Shown here: positions 54,188 through 62,789 of the stretch, in pieces
How positions within the stretch are numbered: position 1 is the first letter of the stretch
How the letters are laid out: the number at the start of each line of letters is the position of its first letter
Assembly (NCBI GenBank): GCA_028283745.1
Contig: JAPWJZ010000001.1
Span: 186,001-250,000, forward strand
Source: Micavibrio sp.
GTDB lineage: Bacteria > Pseudomonadota > Alphaproteobacteria > Micavibrionales > UBA2020
Direction: 5' to 3'
DNA length: 64,000 nucleotides
Position numbers and translations under genes: made by a program
Notes under the pieces: model-generated
Database searches by the model: none
Seen by the model: only the letters and a program-made list of their open reading frames with translations
What the model was told of the DNA's origin: nothing

Positions 54188-54961
54188 TTATTTTGTCGCG
54201 ATAATGAACAGGCGCGGGAAGGGCAGCAGCACCGTGCCATCCGCCATGGCGGGGTGCGCCTTGGCAATACCCGCTTCGTAGCGTTTCAGGAATTCGGCTT
54301 TTTCCGCATCATCCAGCGGGTCGAGGAACGGGCGAAGGCCTGTGCCCCTGAACCATTCGACAATGGCGGATGCGCCTGCCAGCGGGTGGTAATAGGTTGT
54401 CTTCCAGATATCCAGGCCGGTGACGCTGCCGCGCAATTCACGGAAGTACCATTCGGCATCGTGGCGGTCGGTGCGCGCAGCATCGGCATGCTTCAGCTTT
54501 TGCGCCCAGGGGCCGTTGTTGGCGACCTCACGCATCAGGGTTTGCGCGGGTTCGGCAAGGTTCGCCGGAATTTGCACGGCAAGGCTGCCGCCGGGCGCAA
54601 GCTTGGCGATAAGGGATTGCAGGATGGCTTTGTGGTCCGGAACCCATTGCAATACGGCGTTGCTTAAAATCACATCGAAGGGGCCGGTGTTGTTCCATGC
54701 CGTCAGGTCGCTGACCTCGAACTGCAAATGGGGCAGCCGCTTTTTTGCGGCAGCGATCATGTCGGCCGAGCTATCCATGCCGCTGACTTTGGCAGCGGGG
54801 TAGCGGGCCAGCAATTGCTCGGTCGAATTGCCGGGGCCGCAGCCAACATCTACCGCGGTGCGTACATCGGTGTTTTGAATGCGGGCGACAAGGTCGCGCA
54901 CGGGGCGCGTGCGTTCGTCTTCAAACTTTGTGTATTGCTTGGCAGACCATGTATCCGTCAT
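54188..54961 (-). CDS. tam: SAM-dependent methyltransferase (trans-aconitate 2-methyltransferase-like)
   Basis: About 257 residues from the ATG at 54961 (MTDTWSAKQYTKFE); the frame upstream runs through the tandem repeat. Motif I is AVDVGCGPGNSTEQLLARYP, followed by VSGMDSSADMIAAAKKRLP, FDVILSNAVLQWVPDH and LAPGGSLAVQIPANL. The order and the WxPDH segment match trans-aconitate 2-methyltransferase, although TAM-like enzymes vary in substrate. Confidence 0.8.
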   Translation of the reverse strand: MTDTWSAKQYTKFEDERTRPVRDLVARIQNTDVRTAVDVGCGPGNSTEQLLARYPAAKVSGMDSSADMIAAAKKRLPHLQFEVSDLTAWNNTGPFDVILSNAVLQWVPDHKAILQSLIAKLAPGGSLAVQIPANLAEPAQTLMREVANNGPWAQKLKHADAARTDRHDAEWYFRELRGSVTGLDIWKTTYYHPLAGASAIVEWFRGTGLRPFLDPLDDAEKAEFLKRYEAGIAKAHPAMADGTVLLPFPRLFIIATK

Positions 54962-54971
54962 CGAAGTCTCA

Positions 54972-55037
54972 CATTCCCGGCAGCGCAGCTGCAAGTAGAT
55001 TTTCGGCAGCGCAGCTGCCATTACATTTTCGGCAGCG
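54972..55037 (-). repeat. 26-bp tandem repeat derived from the dcd 3' end
   Basis: Unit A (55012-55037) contains the last codons and TAA of dcd. Unit B (54986-55011) matches A at 23 of 26 positions, and a partial unit C (54972-54985) matches at 12 of 14. So the end of dcd has been duplicated into the intergenic space. Confidence 0.85.
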
Positions 55038-55575
55038 TTACGCCTTTTTGGTTCTGGTATTTGCCGGCGCGGTCGGCGTAGGAGGTTTCGCACACGCTGT
55101 CGCCCTTGAAGAACAGGAACTGCGCGATGCCTTCATTGGCGTAAACTTTCGCGGGCAGGGGCGTGGTGTTTGAAATCTCCAGCGTTACCTGGCCTTCCCA
55201 TTCCGGTTCCAGCGGCGTGACGTTGACGATAAGGCCGCAGCGCGCATAAGTGCTTTTGCCAAGGCAGACCACCAGCACGTCGCGCGGCACCTTGAACGTT
55301 TCAACGGTGCGGCACAGCACAAAGCTGTTCGGCGGAATAATGCAGACATCGGTTTTGCGGGTGACGAAGCTTTGCGGGTTAAAAGACTTGGGGTCCACAA
55401 TTGCGTTGTCGACGTTGGTGAAGATCATGAATTCGTCCGACAGGCGGCAGTCATAGCCGTAGGACGACAGGCCGTAGGAAATAACGCCATCGCGCTTCAG
55501 GCGTTCCTCGAACGGCGTGATCATGCCGTTTTCAAGCGCCTGCTTGCGGATCCATGTATCGGGCATGATGGCCAT
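55021..55575 (-). CDS. dcd: dCTP deaminase
   Basis: 184 residues. The catalytic region [43 protein letters not shown] contains the family Glu and substrate contacts; [14 protein letters not shown] is the N-terminal signature. It deaminates dCTP to dUTP, feeding dTTP synthesis. The ATG overlaps the stop of the small upstream gene by one base (TAATG). Confidence 0.95.
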   Translation of the reverse strand: MAIMPDTWIRKQALENGMITPFEERLKRDGVISYGLSSYGYDCRLSDEFMIFTNVDNAIVDPKSFNPQSFVTRKTDVCIIPPNSFVLCRTVETFKVPRDVLVVCLGKSTYARCGLIVNVTPLEPEWEGQVTLEISNTTPLPAKVYANEGIAQFLFFKGDSVCETSYADRAGKYQNQKGVTLPKM

Positions 55576-55763
55576 TATTCTTCTCCTGGGGTGTCTGTGT
55601 TGTTTGTATCGGTGTTGTGTTGCATTTCGCGCGCCCGGTCCTGCTGCTTGCGTTTTGACAGGTTGCCGCGCAGGGCGTCGCCGCGCTGCTTCTTGCGGTG
55701 CGCGGCGGGCAGCGGCGCCGAGGTTGGCTTGTCTTTCGCGGGCTTGTCATCTGCGGTGGTCAT
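55575..55763 (-). CDS. Small basic hypothetical protein
   Basis: About 62 residues from an ATG at 55763, rich in Lys, Arg and Gln ([24 protein letters not shown]). Basic proteins with an ALRxNLxRRK pattern occur as conserved small open frames in Alphaproteobacteria; function unknown. It is translationally linked to dcd. Confidence 0.55.
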   Translation of the reverse strand: MTTADDKPAKDKPTSAPLPAAHRKKQRGDALRGNLSKRKQQDRAREMQHNTDTNNTDTPGEE

Positions 55764-55915
55764 GGTGCTGAAATTAAACATATCCCTTTTCATCCGCAAG
55801 CATTCCGGCAGAGGTAAATTATTGACGGGTATATATCATTTTCATAACTATTGATATGGCGGCGGTATTATGATACGGTAATGCTGGTTTCACGATTTCA
55901 AGGCTCGATAGTGAT

Positions 55916-56326
55916 ATGGCGGATTGGCTGAACAAAGGCATCAAGGCAGTAACCGGCGCGCTGAAAAGCATGCAAGGTGAAGATGCGAATAATGCTGGCC
56001 AGCCGGAAGAAACGGCGGCGGAAAAAGCCTCTGAAACGTCCTTGGTGAAACGCAAGCCTTTCAAGCTGAAATTCAGCGTGTCAAACGAATCCATCCGCAA
56101 AATGGCGGTGAAGACGCTGCAGGCCGGCGGGATGGATATTCAGGACCCGCCGCCGAAGAAACCAAGGCCGGCCGATCCTTTCACGCCCAGCCCCCGCGCC
56201 GAACCCGCCGGCAGCAACCTGCGCGATGCTTTCCGTCAGGCGGCAATGGACACGGCGCCGCCACAGGCACAGCGGCAGACTGCCGCGCAACCGCCCCGCA
56301 GGCGCGGCATCATGGTCGAATTTTAA
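55916..56326 (+). CDS. Hypothetical low-complexity protein
   Basis: 136 residues. A short N-terminal helix (WLNKGIKAVTGALKSM) is followed by Ala/Glu-rich sequence, a basic segment (KRKPFKLKFSVSNESIRKM) and a Pro-rich, probably disordered C-terminal half. No signal peptide or known domain. Its end overlaps the convergent nitronate monooxygenase gene by four bases. The start is not backed by a clear ribosome site. Confidence 0.5.
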   Translation: MADWLNKGIKAVTGALKSMQGEDANNAGQPEETAAEKASETSLVKRKPFKLKFSVSNESIRKMAVKTLQAGGMDIQDPPPKKPRPADPFTPSPRAEPAGSNLRDAFRQAAMDTAPPQAQRQTAAQPPRRRGIMVEF

Positions 56327-57348
56327 GGCTTCGGGCCCGAAGGTTTCGGGCTTTGGGGGCGTGGCGCATAGCCCAGTTTTTTCAGTAGTGCGTTTTCAGC
56401 ATCCGCATATTCCTGAGCCAGCTTTTGCGTGAGGGCCGCAACAGTCGGTATATCATGAATGCCGCCGCTGCCTTGCCCTGCAGACCATACAGTCTTCCAT
56501 GCTTTTGACGCCTCGCCGGGCGGCGGCTGGATGCGGTCGGCGCCTGCGCCTTCCTTCTTCAGCTTCGCGGCATCAAAACCTGCTGCAAGGATGCTGTCTT
56601 TCAAAAAGTTCGCGGGGTAGCCGCTGATGGCCGAGGTATGGATGATGTCATCCGCCGTCGCTTTTTTAATCATCTCTTTGTATTCGGGCTCGGCGGCGGA
56701 TTCTTGTGTGCAGATAAAACGCGTGCCCATCACGGCCATATCCGCGCCCATGGCCTTTGCGGCCAGAATGTCCTGCCCAGTGGTGACGCAACCGGCAAGC
56801 GCCACAACGCCGTCGAAGAACTGGCGGATTTCACCCAGCAGGGCGAGGGGGTTCATGCTGCTGCCTTGCCCGCCCGCACCGGCTGTCACGGCAATCACGC
56901 CGTCGACGCCGTTTTTCACGGCACGTTTCGCTTCATCTGCGCTGGCAACATCCTGCAGCACAATGCCGCCGTAAGCGTGGATTTTTTTGACCATCTCAGC
57001 CGGAATATCGCCGGAGGCGAGGATGACGGGCACTTTATGCTTTACGCACAAATCAACATCCGCTTCCAGCCGCGGCGTTATTTTGCGAAAGCCGAGGTTG
57101 ATGGCATAGGGCGCGGGCTTTTGGCCGCTCTGGCGCAGCGCGTCCAGCCGCGCGGAAATATCGGTCAGCCAGCCGTCAAACCCTGCGCTTGTCCATTGGC
57201 TGGCGGCGGGCAGGCTGCCAATCATGCCTTCCTTGCAGGCCGCCACGACAAGGTCGGGCGTCGAGATCAGGAACATGGGGGCGACAATGACGGGCAGGTC
57301 GGTGCCGGCTGCCAGAATGTCGCGCGGTGTGACGGGGTTGTTTTGCAT
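56323..57348 (-). CDS. Nitronate monooxygenase-like FMN oxidoreductase, second copy
   Basis: 341 residues. PVIVAPMFLISTPDLVVAACKEGMIGSLPA is the FMN-side opening; YAINLGFRK, VILASGDIPAEMVKKIHAYGGIVLQDV, GVDGVIAVTAGAGGQGSSMN and VALAGCVTTGQDILAAKAMGADMAVMGTRF (phosphate-binding loop) follow. Here the catalytic-His segment AGGHRG of the other copy reads AGGQGS, so the classical His is missing, which suggests a different reaction. Confidence 0.85.
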   Translation of the reverse strand: MQNNPVTPRDILAAGTDLPVIVAPMFLISTPDLVVAACKEGMIGSLPAASQWTSAGFDGWLTDISARLDALRQSGQKPAPYAINLGFRKITPRLEADVDLCVKHKVPVILASGDIPAEMVKKIHAYGGIVLQDVASADEAKRAVKNGVDGVIAVTAGAGGQGSSMNPLALLGEIRQFFDGVVALAGCVTTGQDILAAKAMGADMAVMGTRFICTQESAAEPEYKEMIKKATADDIIHTSAISGYPANFLKDSILAAGFDAAKLKKEGAGADRIQPPPGEASKAWKTVWSAGQGSGGIHDIPTVAALTQKLAQEYADAENALLKKLGYAPRPQSPKPSGPKP

Positions 57349-57500
57349 GGTGTTCAGGTTAAACCCTGCACTGCATCAATTCCAGCGGTTTTCGGACATG
57401 TCAGAATCGTTGACAAGCCAAGGCATAATGTCTTATTCATGGTGGCCTGAATCGAAGGGGTATCCCTAACGGTCACTAACCGATTGATTTTACTAGGTTA

Positions 57501-57575
57501 GCTGTTGTAGCTCAGCGGTAGAGCACGCCATTGGTAATGGCGAGGTCGTCAGTTCAATCCTGATCAACAGCACCA
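57501..57575 (+). tRNA. tRNA-Thr (anticodon GGU)
   Basis: The acceptor stem GCTGTTG/CAACAGC closes a cloverleaf of 75 bases with encoded CCA. The anticodon loop TTGGTAA reads GGT in the stem CGCCA/TGGCG, and the T loop is TTCAATC. It decodes ACC and ACU. Confidence 0.96.
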
Positions 57576-57647
57576 TTCTTCCCCAAAAACAGCAAAACAC
57601 TGCCAAAACGCCTTCACCTGGGCGCGGTTCTGCCTGTCCAGCGGGTT

Positions 57648-58049
57648 TTATTGCTTAAATAGGAAATGAAAGTCTGTGCCTTCGCGCACAATGCAGGCGA
57701 TAAGGTCGCTGCCCATTTCCAGTTCCGCCCAGCTTTCCGTCTTCGGGTTGCGCATGTAAATATGCACAATCTGCGCGCTGTCGATTGCCGTTGCGAGGTA
57801 AGCCAGCTTGCGCTCGCTCATCAACATATACTGCATGGCGCCCACTTCGCCGCAGCGGCTGTTGGCGGTTACGGGGGTTTTGCTGTGACCCTTGGCAAAG
57901 TCCTTCTGCGTGGTGACGCTGGTGGAGGGGCTCGGCTGTGGCGGCGCGGCCTGAATAACAGGTGCCGGTTCAGCCGCCAGCACAGCGGTTGACAGGCTCA
58001 TCAGCAGGACAAAAAAAGCCGCTGCACCGTGCCACTGCTTAAAAGCCAT
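57648..58049 (-). CDS. Secreted hypothetical protein
   Basis: About 133 residues from the ATG at 58049, with AGGGGGAA upstream. The signal peptide (about 1-26, AAAFFVLLMSLSTAVLA) is followed by a Pro/Ser/Thr-rich linker, then a compact domain containing NSRCGEVGAMQYML and IACIVREGTDFHFLF with two Cys that could form a disulfide. Not recognised. Confidence 0.65.
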   Translation of the reverse strand: MAFKQWHGAAAFFVLLMSLSTAVLAAEPAPVIQAAPPQPSPSTSVTTQKDFAKGHSKTPVTANSRCGEVGAMQYMLMSERKLAYLATAIDSAQIVHIYMRNPKTESWAELEMGSDLIACIVREGTDFHFLFKQ

Positions 58050-58118
58050 GTTTCCCCCTGACAATACCTATTGTATAACATACATAGTCTTAACCCTGCC
58101 ATCTTCGAGGTGTAGCCC

Positions 58119-58700
58119 ATGCTGCCGCGTTCTTTTTATTTTGTAAGACATGGTGAAACCGACTGGAACAAGGGTGGACGTATTCAGGGCCGGACGGATA
58201 TTCCCTTGAACGATACAGGCCGCCAGCAGGCCGAACATGCCGTCGGCGTGCTGGCCCGCATGCCCATTCACCGCATTGTGGCAAGCGACCTTGCGCGTGC
58301 TTACGAGACCGCCAGCATCATCAACGCCGGTCTTCAAAAACCCCTTACCGTCGATGCCGGCCTGCGGGAGCGCAACTACGGCGCGTTCGAAGGCATGAGT
58401 ATTGCCGAGATGGATGATTTGAAGCGCGAGATGATCGGCAAGGGCCTGCCGCCTGAAGACAACGGTTACCCGTGCCCGCCGGAAGCGGAGCCGTACGGCG
58501 ACTTCCGCGAACGTACGCTGGCCGCCATTACCCGCAACCTTGAAGCCTTCGCGGGCGAGAACGTGCTGTTCGTGGCGCATGGCGGCGTTTACCGCGTTTT
58601 GCGCCGCTGCCTGTTCACGGAGCTGGATCACAGCGCCAACGTGCAGCCATTCCACTTCGACAAGCGCGAGCTGGAATGGAGCCTGACCCACCTGAAGTGA
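58119..58700 (+). CDS. Histidine phosphatase family protein
   Basis: 193 residues. The catalytic motif is FVRHGETDWN (His10), the second RxxET-type segment is SDLARAYETASII, then RERNYGAFEGM with the acid/base Glu and VLFVAHGGVYR with the second active-site His. Closest in form to cobC/PhoE-type phosphatases that hydrolyse small phosphate esters. It is unrelated by tandem position to the pair at 1-1428. Confidence 0.9.
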   Translation: MLPRSFYFVRHGETDWNKGGRIQGRTDIPLNDTGRQQAEHAVGVLARMPIHRIVASDLARAYETASIINAGLQKPLTVDAGLRERNYGAFEGMSIAEMDDLKREMIGKGLPPEDNGYPCPPEAEPYGDFRERTLAAITRNLEAFAGENVLFVAHGGVYRVLRRCLFTELDHSANVQPFHFDKRELEWSLTHLK

Positions 58701-58926
58701 CACAATAGTGTGGCTTTTCAGGGATTATTAAACTGGTTAGGACGGTATTTATGTAAGTGCTTATTACTAATAAATAATACTTATTTAAGTAAGACTATGT
58801 CACACCACTGCTTATACAAAGAACCATCATTTACAACTATGAAGTGTATGACAAAATCAAGTTAATTATTCACCGGTGTTAAAACTGCTGTATCATTAAA
58901 GGATATTCAGCTTTTTTAGAAGTGGC
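58701..58926 (+). promoter_or_regulatory. AT-rich leader with inverted repeat upstream of the MarR-GNAT gene
   Basis: A strongly AT-rich 226-base stretch holds ACTTA-TT-TAAGT (58788-58799) and further CTTATT repeats nearby. MarR-type regulators commonly bind such AT-rich palindromes in their own promoter, so this may be an operator; no definite -35/-10 pair was chosen. Confidence 0.4.
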
Positions 58927-59904
58927 ATGAACCGGCTTCCGCACAACCCTGCACAAGATACAGGCCTGGACCAGCGCATCGATGTGATACGCAAGTTCAA
59001 CCGCATGTATATGCAAAAAATAGGCATACTGGCCGAGAATATTTTCGGCAGTAAATTCACGGCTGCCGAAGTGCGCGTTCTCAACGAAATGAGCCAGTGG
59101 ACGGAAACGACCGCCACAACCCTTGCGCGTGACCTGAACATGGACGGCGGCTACCTTTCCCGCATCCTCAACGGTTTTGAAAAGCAGGGGCTGTTGACCA
59201 AGGAGCGCTCGAAGGAAGATGCGCGCCAGCGCCGCCTGCTGCTGACCAAAAAAGGCATCAAGGCCAGCAGCGACCTGACGGACGAGGCCCGCAAGATCAT
59301 GCTTAACATCGTCTCGCCGCTGCCTGTGGAAGAGCAGATCCGCCTTGTTGCGGCCATGAGCACCGTTGACCGCATCGTCAACCGCGAGCAGGGGGGCTTT
59401 CGCCGTACCGACCGCGTGCAGGCGCCCTTCATCATGCGCACGCACCGCATTGGCGACATTGGCCGCATCATCCATGTGCATGCCGTGCAGTTTGCCGCCG
59501 ACTTCGGCTGGAACCAGGAATTCGAGGCGCTGGTGGCGGAAAAAGCGGCCGAGTTCATCCGCAATTTCAACGCCGCCAAAGACCGCTGCCTGATTGCGGA
59601 GATTGACGGCCACCTAGTCGGATCCGTCATTTTGTGCGGCCTGCCGGAAAACGGCCTTGGCGAAATCAAGCTGCCCTATGTCGCGCCGGAAGCGCGCGGT
59701 ATGGGCATCGGCACCGCGCTGTTCACCGAAATTCTGCGCTTCGCCAAGGAAGCCGGCTATAAAAAACTGACCCTGCGCACCGAAGACGCGGTCGATTACG
59801 CTTCTGCCATGCTGGAAGCGGCCGGCATGAAAATCGTCAAGCTCACCCCCCACCACTGCTTCGGCAAAGACATGGTGCGGCAGGACTGGGAACTTAATAT
59901 TTAA
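58927..59904 (+). CDS. MarR-type regulator fused to a GNAT acetyltransferase
   Basis: 325 residues with two parts. Residues 1-145 are a MarR-like winged helix: ATTLARDLNMDGGYLSRILNGFEKQGLL (recognition helix) and the wing SKEDARQRRLLLTKKG. Residues about 160-325 are GNAT: LIAEIDGHLVGSVIL, PYVAPEARGMGIGTALFTEILRFAKEAGYKKLTLRTE (motif A, acetyl-CoA loop RGMGIG) and AAGMKIV. This fusion is a known family, in which DNA binding and acetylation may be linked. It lies alone behind an AT-rich region. Confidence 0.9.
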   Translation: MNRLPHNPAQDTGLDQRIDVIRKFNRMYMQKIGILAENIFGSKFTAAEVRVLNEMSQWTETTATTLARDLNMDGGYLSRILNGFEKQGLLTKERSKEDARQRRLLLTKKGIKASSDLTDEARKIMLNIVSPLPVEEQIRLVAAMSTVDRIVNREQGGFRRTDRVQAPFIMRTHRIGDIGRIIHVHAVQFAADFGWNQEFEALVAEKAAEFIRNFNAAKDRCLIAEIDGHLVGSVILCGLPENGLGEIKLPYVAPEARGMGIGTALFTEILRFAKEAGYKKLTLRTEDAVDYASAMLEAAGMKIVKLTPHHCFGKDMVRQDWELNI

Positions 59905-59946
59905 GCCCGTCTTTCAAAAGTAATGCGTCTGTAAATAATACAGTCC

Positions 59947-61191
59947 TTAAACGCTCGGTTTCGGCAGTGCCGGGCGTTTTGCATCGGGCGTCAGCTTGTC
60001 CGGCACGGGCAGGTATTTTTCCGTGAGGTAGCGCAGGTCGATCTTTGACAGGTTCTGGTCGGGGTTAATGATTTTATTGCCTGAAACGCCATCAAAATAA
60101 CGAATGGCGGAAACAAAAGCGACGGCGGCGCGCTTCATGCCCGGGTCTTCATCCAGCAGGCCCTGCTTGTTCAGCGCCAGCGTAATGTAGAAATAGCGGT
60201 TGCCGCCCGGCATGTCGGTGGGCAGGGCGCCATCGTTCAGGCGGTCGGCTTCGACCAGCAGGCTGTGCAGGCGCTCGAAGGCGGCGGCATCCTGGTGGGC
60301 ATCGAAAATGCGCTGGCTGCCGCGCGCAAGCGCGAAGGTAGAGACATGCGATTCATCGCCGCCCAGCACCGCGTTGAGGGAGCGGGCGTGCAGCACAATC
60401 TGCCCGACTTCCTGCAGCAGTTCGGGCTTCATGCCGCGGGCGGCCATGACGCGGAATGCATAGAGGTCTGAATCCGCCTCGTTCGCGGTGATGAAGGCCA
60501 GCTTCTGCTGGTCGCCGTGGCGGGCTTCATGCAGCATGACAAATTCAAACAGCGCTTTGCGGATCTCTTCCGGCTTGTTCTTGAATTCAAGGCCCTTGCC
60601 ATCAATGCCGGAAAAATCCGACAGGAAGCTGGCGAGGGAAAATTCCCCCGGCGGGCGGATGAAGTTGGTGCGCGTCGATACCGTGTCGTTGCTCGACATT
60701 GAATAAGCATCAAGCTTGCTGCCGCCGGGGATCATGTCTGTAAACCCCTTGAAAAGCGCGCCGGTGTAAATAAACGGCGTGCCGATGGCGAGCGGGATAA
60801 GCCCGGCGTGATGTTCCTTCATTGTTTCATGCCACAGCATGCCGGTTTCACGGCCTGCAAGGTGGAAGGGGTACAGCGGGTTGTTGCGGCTGTACACGCG
60901 AATTTCCTTGGCATGGAAGTTTTGCGAAAGATCCGCCGGGTAACCCTTGGACGCCATGAATTCATCATACGGCGTGCTGACAAGGTTGGGCGTGAACTGC
61001 AGTGCGGCCGACAGCGTGGCGGAGGCAAGGAAGGCGAGGCGCAAGCGGCGGAAAACTTTTTTGCGCTGGCTTTTTAGTACCGCCTTGCGCACGGCTTTGT
61101 TGTTGACGATTTCCTCCGGCACAGGCGGCTGCGCGGCGCGCTTGAATATATTGCGCAGCTTGAAGTTCTTCAGCTTCTCAATAATAGCCAT
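59947..61191 (-). CDS. Membrane-anchored predicted metalloprotease-like protein (HExxH)
   Basis: 414 residues. A basic N-terminal region is followed by one hydrophobic segment (about 52-66), and the rest is soluble, probably periplasmic. A zinc-type motif HEARH is at 221-225, within EFVMLHEARHGDQQ, and a Glu-Ala-Asp follows at 238-240 (NEADSDLYAF), which resembles the third ligand of gluzincins. I recognise no named family, so peptidase activity is an inference from these residues. It has no close operon partner. Confidence 0.6.
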   Translation of the reverse strand: MAIIEKLKNFKLRNIFKRAAQPPVPEEIVNNKAVRKAVLKSQRKKVFRRLRLAFLASATLSAALQFTPNLVSTPYDEFMASKGYPADLSQNFHAKEIRVYSRNNPLYPFHLAGRETGMLWHETMKEHHAGLIPLAIGTPFIYTGALFKGFTDMIPGGSKLDAYSMSSNDTVSTRTNFIRPPGEFSLASFLSDFSGIDGKGLEFKNKPEEIRKALFEFVMLHEARHGDQQKLAFITANEADSDLYAFRVMAARGMKPELLQEVGQIVLHARSLNAVLGGDESHVSTFALARGSQRIFDAHQDAAAFERLHSLLVEADRLNDGALPTDMPGGNRYFYITLALNKQGLLDEDPGMKRAAVAFVSAIRYFDGVSGNKIINPDQNLSKIDLRYLTEKYLPVPDKLTPDAKRPALPKPSV

Positions 61192-61270
61192 CTGGCCCGT
61201 CCTTTTATGATGATGGACGGCAGAATACGCGAGACGGGGAGGGATGTCAAAGTTGCTTTATTTCAAAGTC

Positions 61271-62041
61271 TTATAACTTTATTTCAGCAATGATGGGCGT
61301 ATGGTCGGAAGCTTTTTCAAGTCCGCGCGGTCCGGCATCAATAACGCAAGCCTCCAGCCTGTCCGCCGCCTGCGGCGACAGCATTAAATGGTCAATGCGA
61401 ATGCCGTTGTTGCGCGGCCACGCACCGGCCTGATAATCCCAGAAAGTATACTGGTGGTCGGCATCGTTCAGCGCGCGGAAGGCATCCGTATAGCCAAGGT
61501 TTTGCAGCGTGCGAAACTTGCGGCGGCTTTCCAGCTTGAACAACGCGTCATCCGCCCAGACGGCAGGGTCATAACAATCCCGCGCTTCGGGGATGATGTT
61601 GTAGTCGCCGCCCAGCAGCACAACCTGTTCCGTCGCCAGCAATTCGCGGGCGCGGGTAATCAGCCGGTCAAACCAGCGCAGCTTGTAGGGATATTTTTCG
61701 GTATCAACGGGGTTGCCGTTCGGCAGGTAAATGGACGCGACACGCAGGCCGCCCACCGTCGCCTCGATATACCGCGATTGTTCATCGCTGTCGTCACCGG
61801 CCAGCCCGCGCACAATATCCGCCGCAGGAACCTTTGATAGAATGGCAACGCCATTCCACGACTTCTGCCCATGCACCGCGCACGAATAGCCAGCCGCCTC
61901 AAACGCCGCGACCGGAAAATTTTCCGTCACGCATTTCAATTCCTGCAACAGCAAAACATCCGGCTGCGCTGTTTCCAGCCACGCCAGCACATTCGGCAGG
62001 CGCATGTTGACGGAGTTGACGTTCCAGCTGGCAATTTTCAT
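61271..62041 (-). CDS. xth: Exodeoxyribonuclease III
   Basis: 256 residues of the AP endonuclease/exonuclease III family: KIASWNVNSVNMRL (Asn), DVLLLQELKC (metal-binding Glu), VLLGGDYNIIPEARD (Asp, Asn) and RIDHLMLSP (Asp-His). It cleaves DNA at abasic sites and degrades 3' ends in base-excision repair. Confidence 0.95.
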   Translation of the reverse strand: MKIASWNVNSVNMRLPNVLAWLETAQPDVLLLQELKCVTENFPVAAFEAAGYSCAVHGQKSWNGVAILSKVPAADIVRGLAGDDSDEQSRYIEATVGGLRVASIYLPNGNPVDTEKYPYKLRWFDRLITRARELLATEQVVLLGGDYNIIPEARDCYDPAVWADDALFKLESRRKFRTLQNLGYTDAFRALNDADHQYTFWDYQAGAWPRNNGIRIDHLMLSPQAADRLEACVIDAGPRGLEKASDHTPIIAEIKL

Positions 62042-62045
62042 GGCG

Positions 62046-62255
62046 TCAGCCCTTGATCATCTCAAGCGCGGCGCCGCGGTCGCCGGGTTTTAGTTTGAGG
62101 AAGAGGGTGCGGGCTTTTTTAGCGTCGGCGGGGGTGCCGGTTTCGGCTGCGGCCTTCATGGCGACGGTGCAGGCGTTTTCCGGCCCGCAGATAAAGCTGA
62201 GGGCCTTGGCGAGACGGCCCATCGTCTCGCGGTCGATTTTGACATCATCTGCCAT
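62046..62255 (-). CDS. Small hypothetical protein
   Basis: 69 residues, no signal peptide, with two Cys (FICGPENACTVAM). Helical throughout. It lies four bases upstream of the xth start, so the two are probably co-transcribed. Not recognised. Confidence 0.65.
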   Translation of the reverse strand: MADDVKIDRETMGRLAKALSFICGPENACTVAMKAAAETGTPADAKKARTLFLKLKPGDRGAALEMIKG

Positions 62256-62293
62256 TTTTGAAGTTTCCCGAGTTTTGGTGAAGCTGTAAAACC

Positions 62294-62635
62294 TTACGCC
62301 ATTTTGGGCGAGAAGGATTTGCCGCAGCCGCAGCCGGCGGCTTCATTCGGATTGCGGATTTTAAACTGCGACTTCAGCATGTCCGACACATAGTCGATTT
62401 CCGCGTTCTGCAGGAACTGGATGGACGTGGTATCCGTCACCATCACCGCGCCGTTTTTTTCAAACGTCAGGTCTTCGGCATCAAGCGTGTCGGTGAAGTC
62501 GAGCTCGTATTGAAAGCCGGAGCAGCCGCCGCCCAGCACTGTAACGCGCAGCATGAGCTTGGGGTTATTGTCCTTTTCGCGCAGGGTGAGGATGCGTTTT
62601 GCGGCGCTCTCGGTCATTGACATATTCGCGTTCAT
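62294..62635 (-). CDS. erpA: Iron-sulfur cluster insertion protein (A-type carrier)
   Basis: 113 residues. The three conserved cysteines of A-type carriers are Cys38 (LGGGCSGFQYELDF), Cys102 and Cys104 (GCGCGKSF). They hold a transient Fe-S cluster for transfer to apoproteins. ErpA rather than IscA is a naming choice, as no isc or suf genes are in view. It is divergent from dgt. Confidence 0.88.
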   Translation of the reverse strand: MNANMSMTESAAKRILTLREKDNNPKLMLRVTVLGGGCSGFQYELDFTDTLDAEDLTFEKNGAVMVTDTTSIQFLQNAEIDYVSDMLKSQFKIRNPNEAAGCGCGKSFSPKMA

Positions 62636-62789
62636 GGCTTTCTCCTGCCTTAAGGCTTTCGTTTAAAAAGGGAGCTTACATAATTTCCCTTTAATTCCAC
62701 CGCATAATATGGTTTAAAAGCCTTGTAAATCAACATAATTCCCGCTTTTTTCGCGTGCGGGAAATTGACGATGCAATCAGGAGCAATTC

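Noticed and set aside
57501..57575. tRNA-Thr as an integration site
   Set aside because: No partial repeat of the tRNA 3' end, integrase or island-like change of composition was seen downstream.
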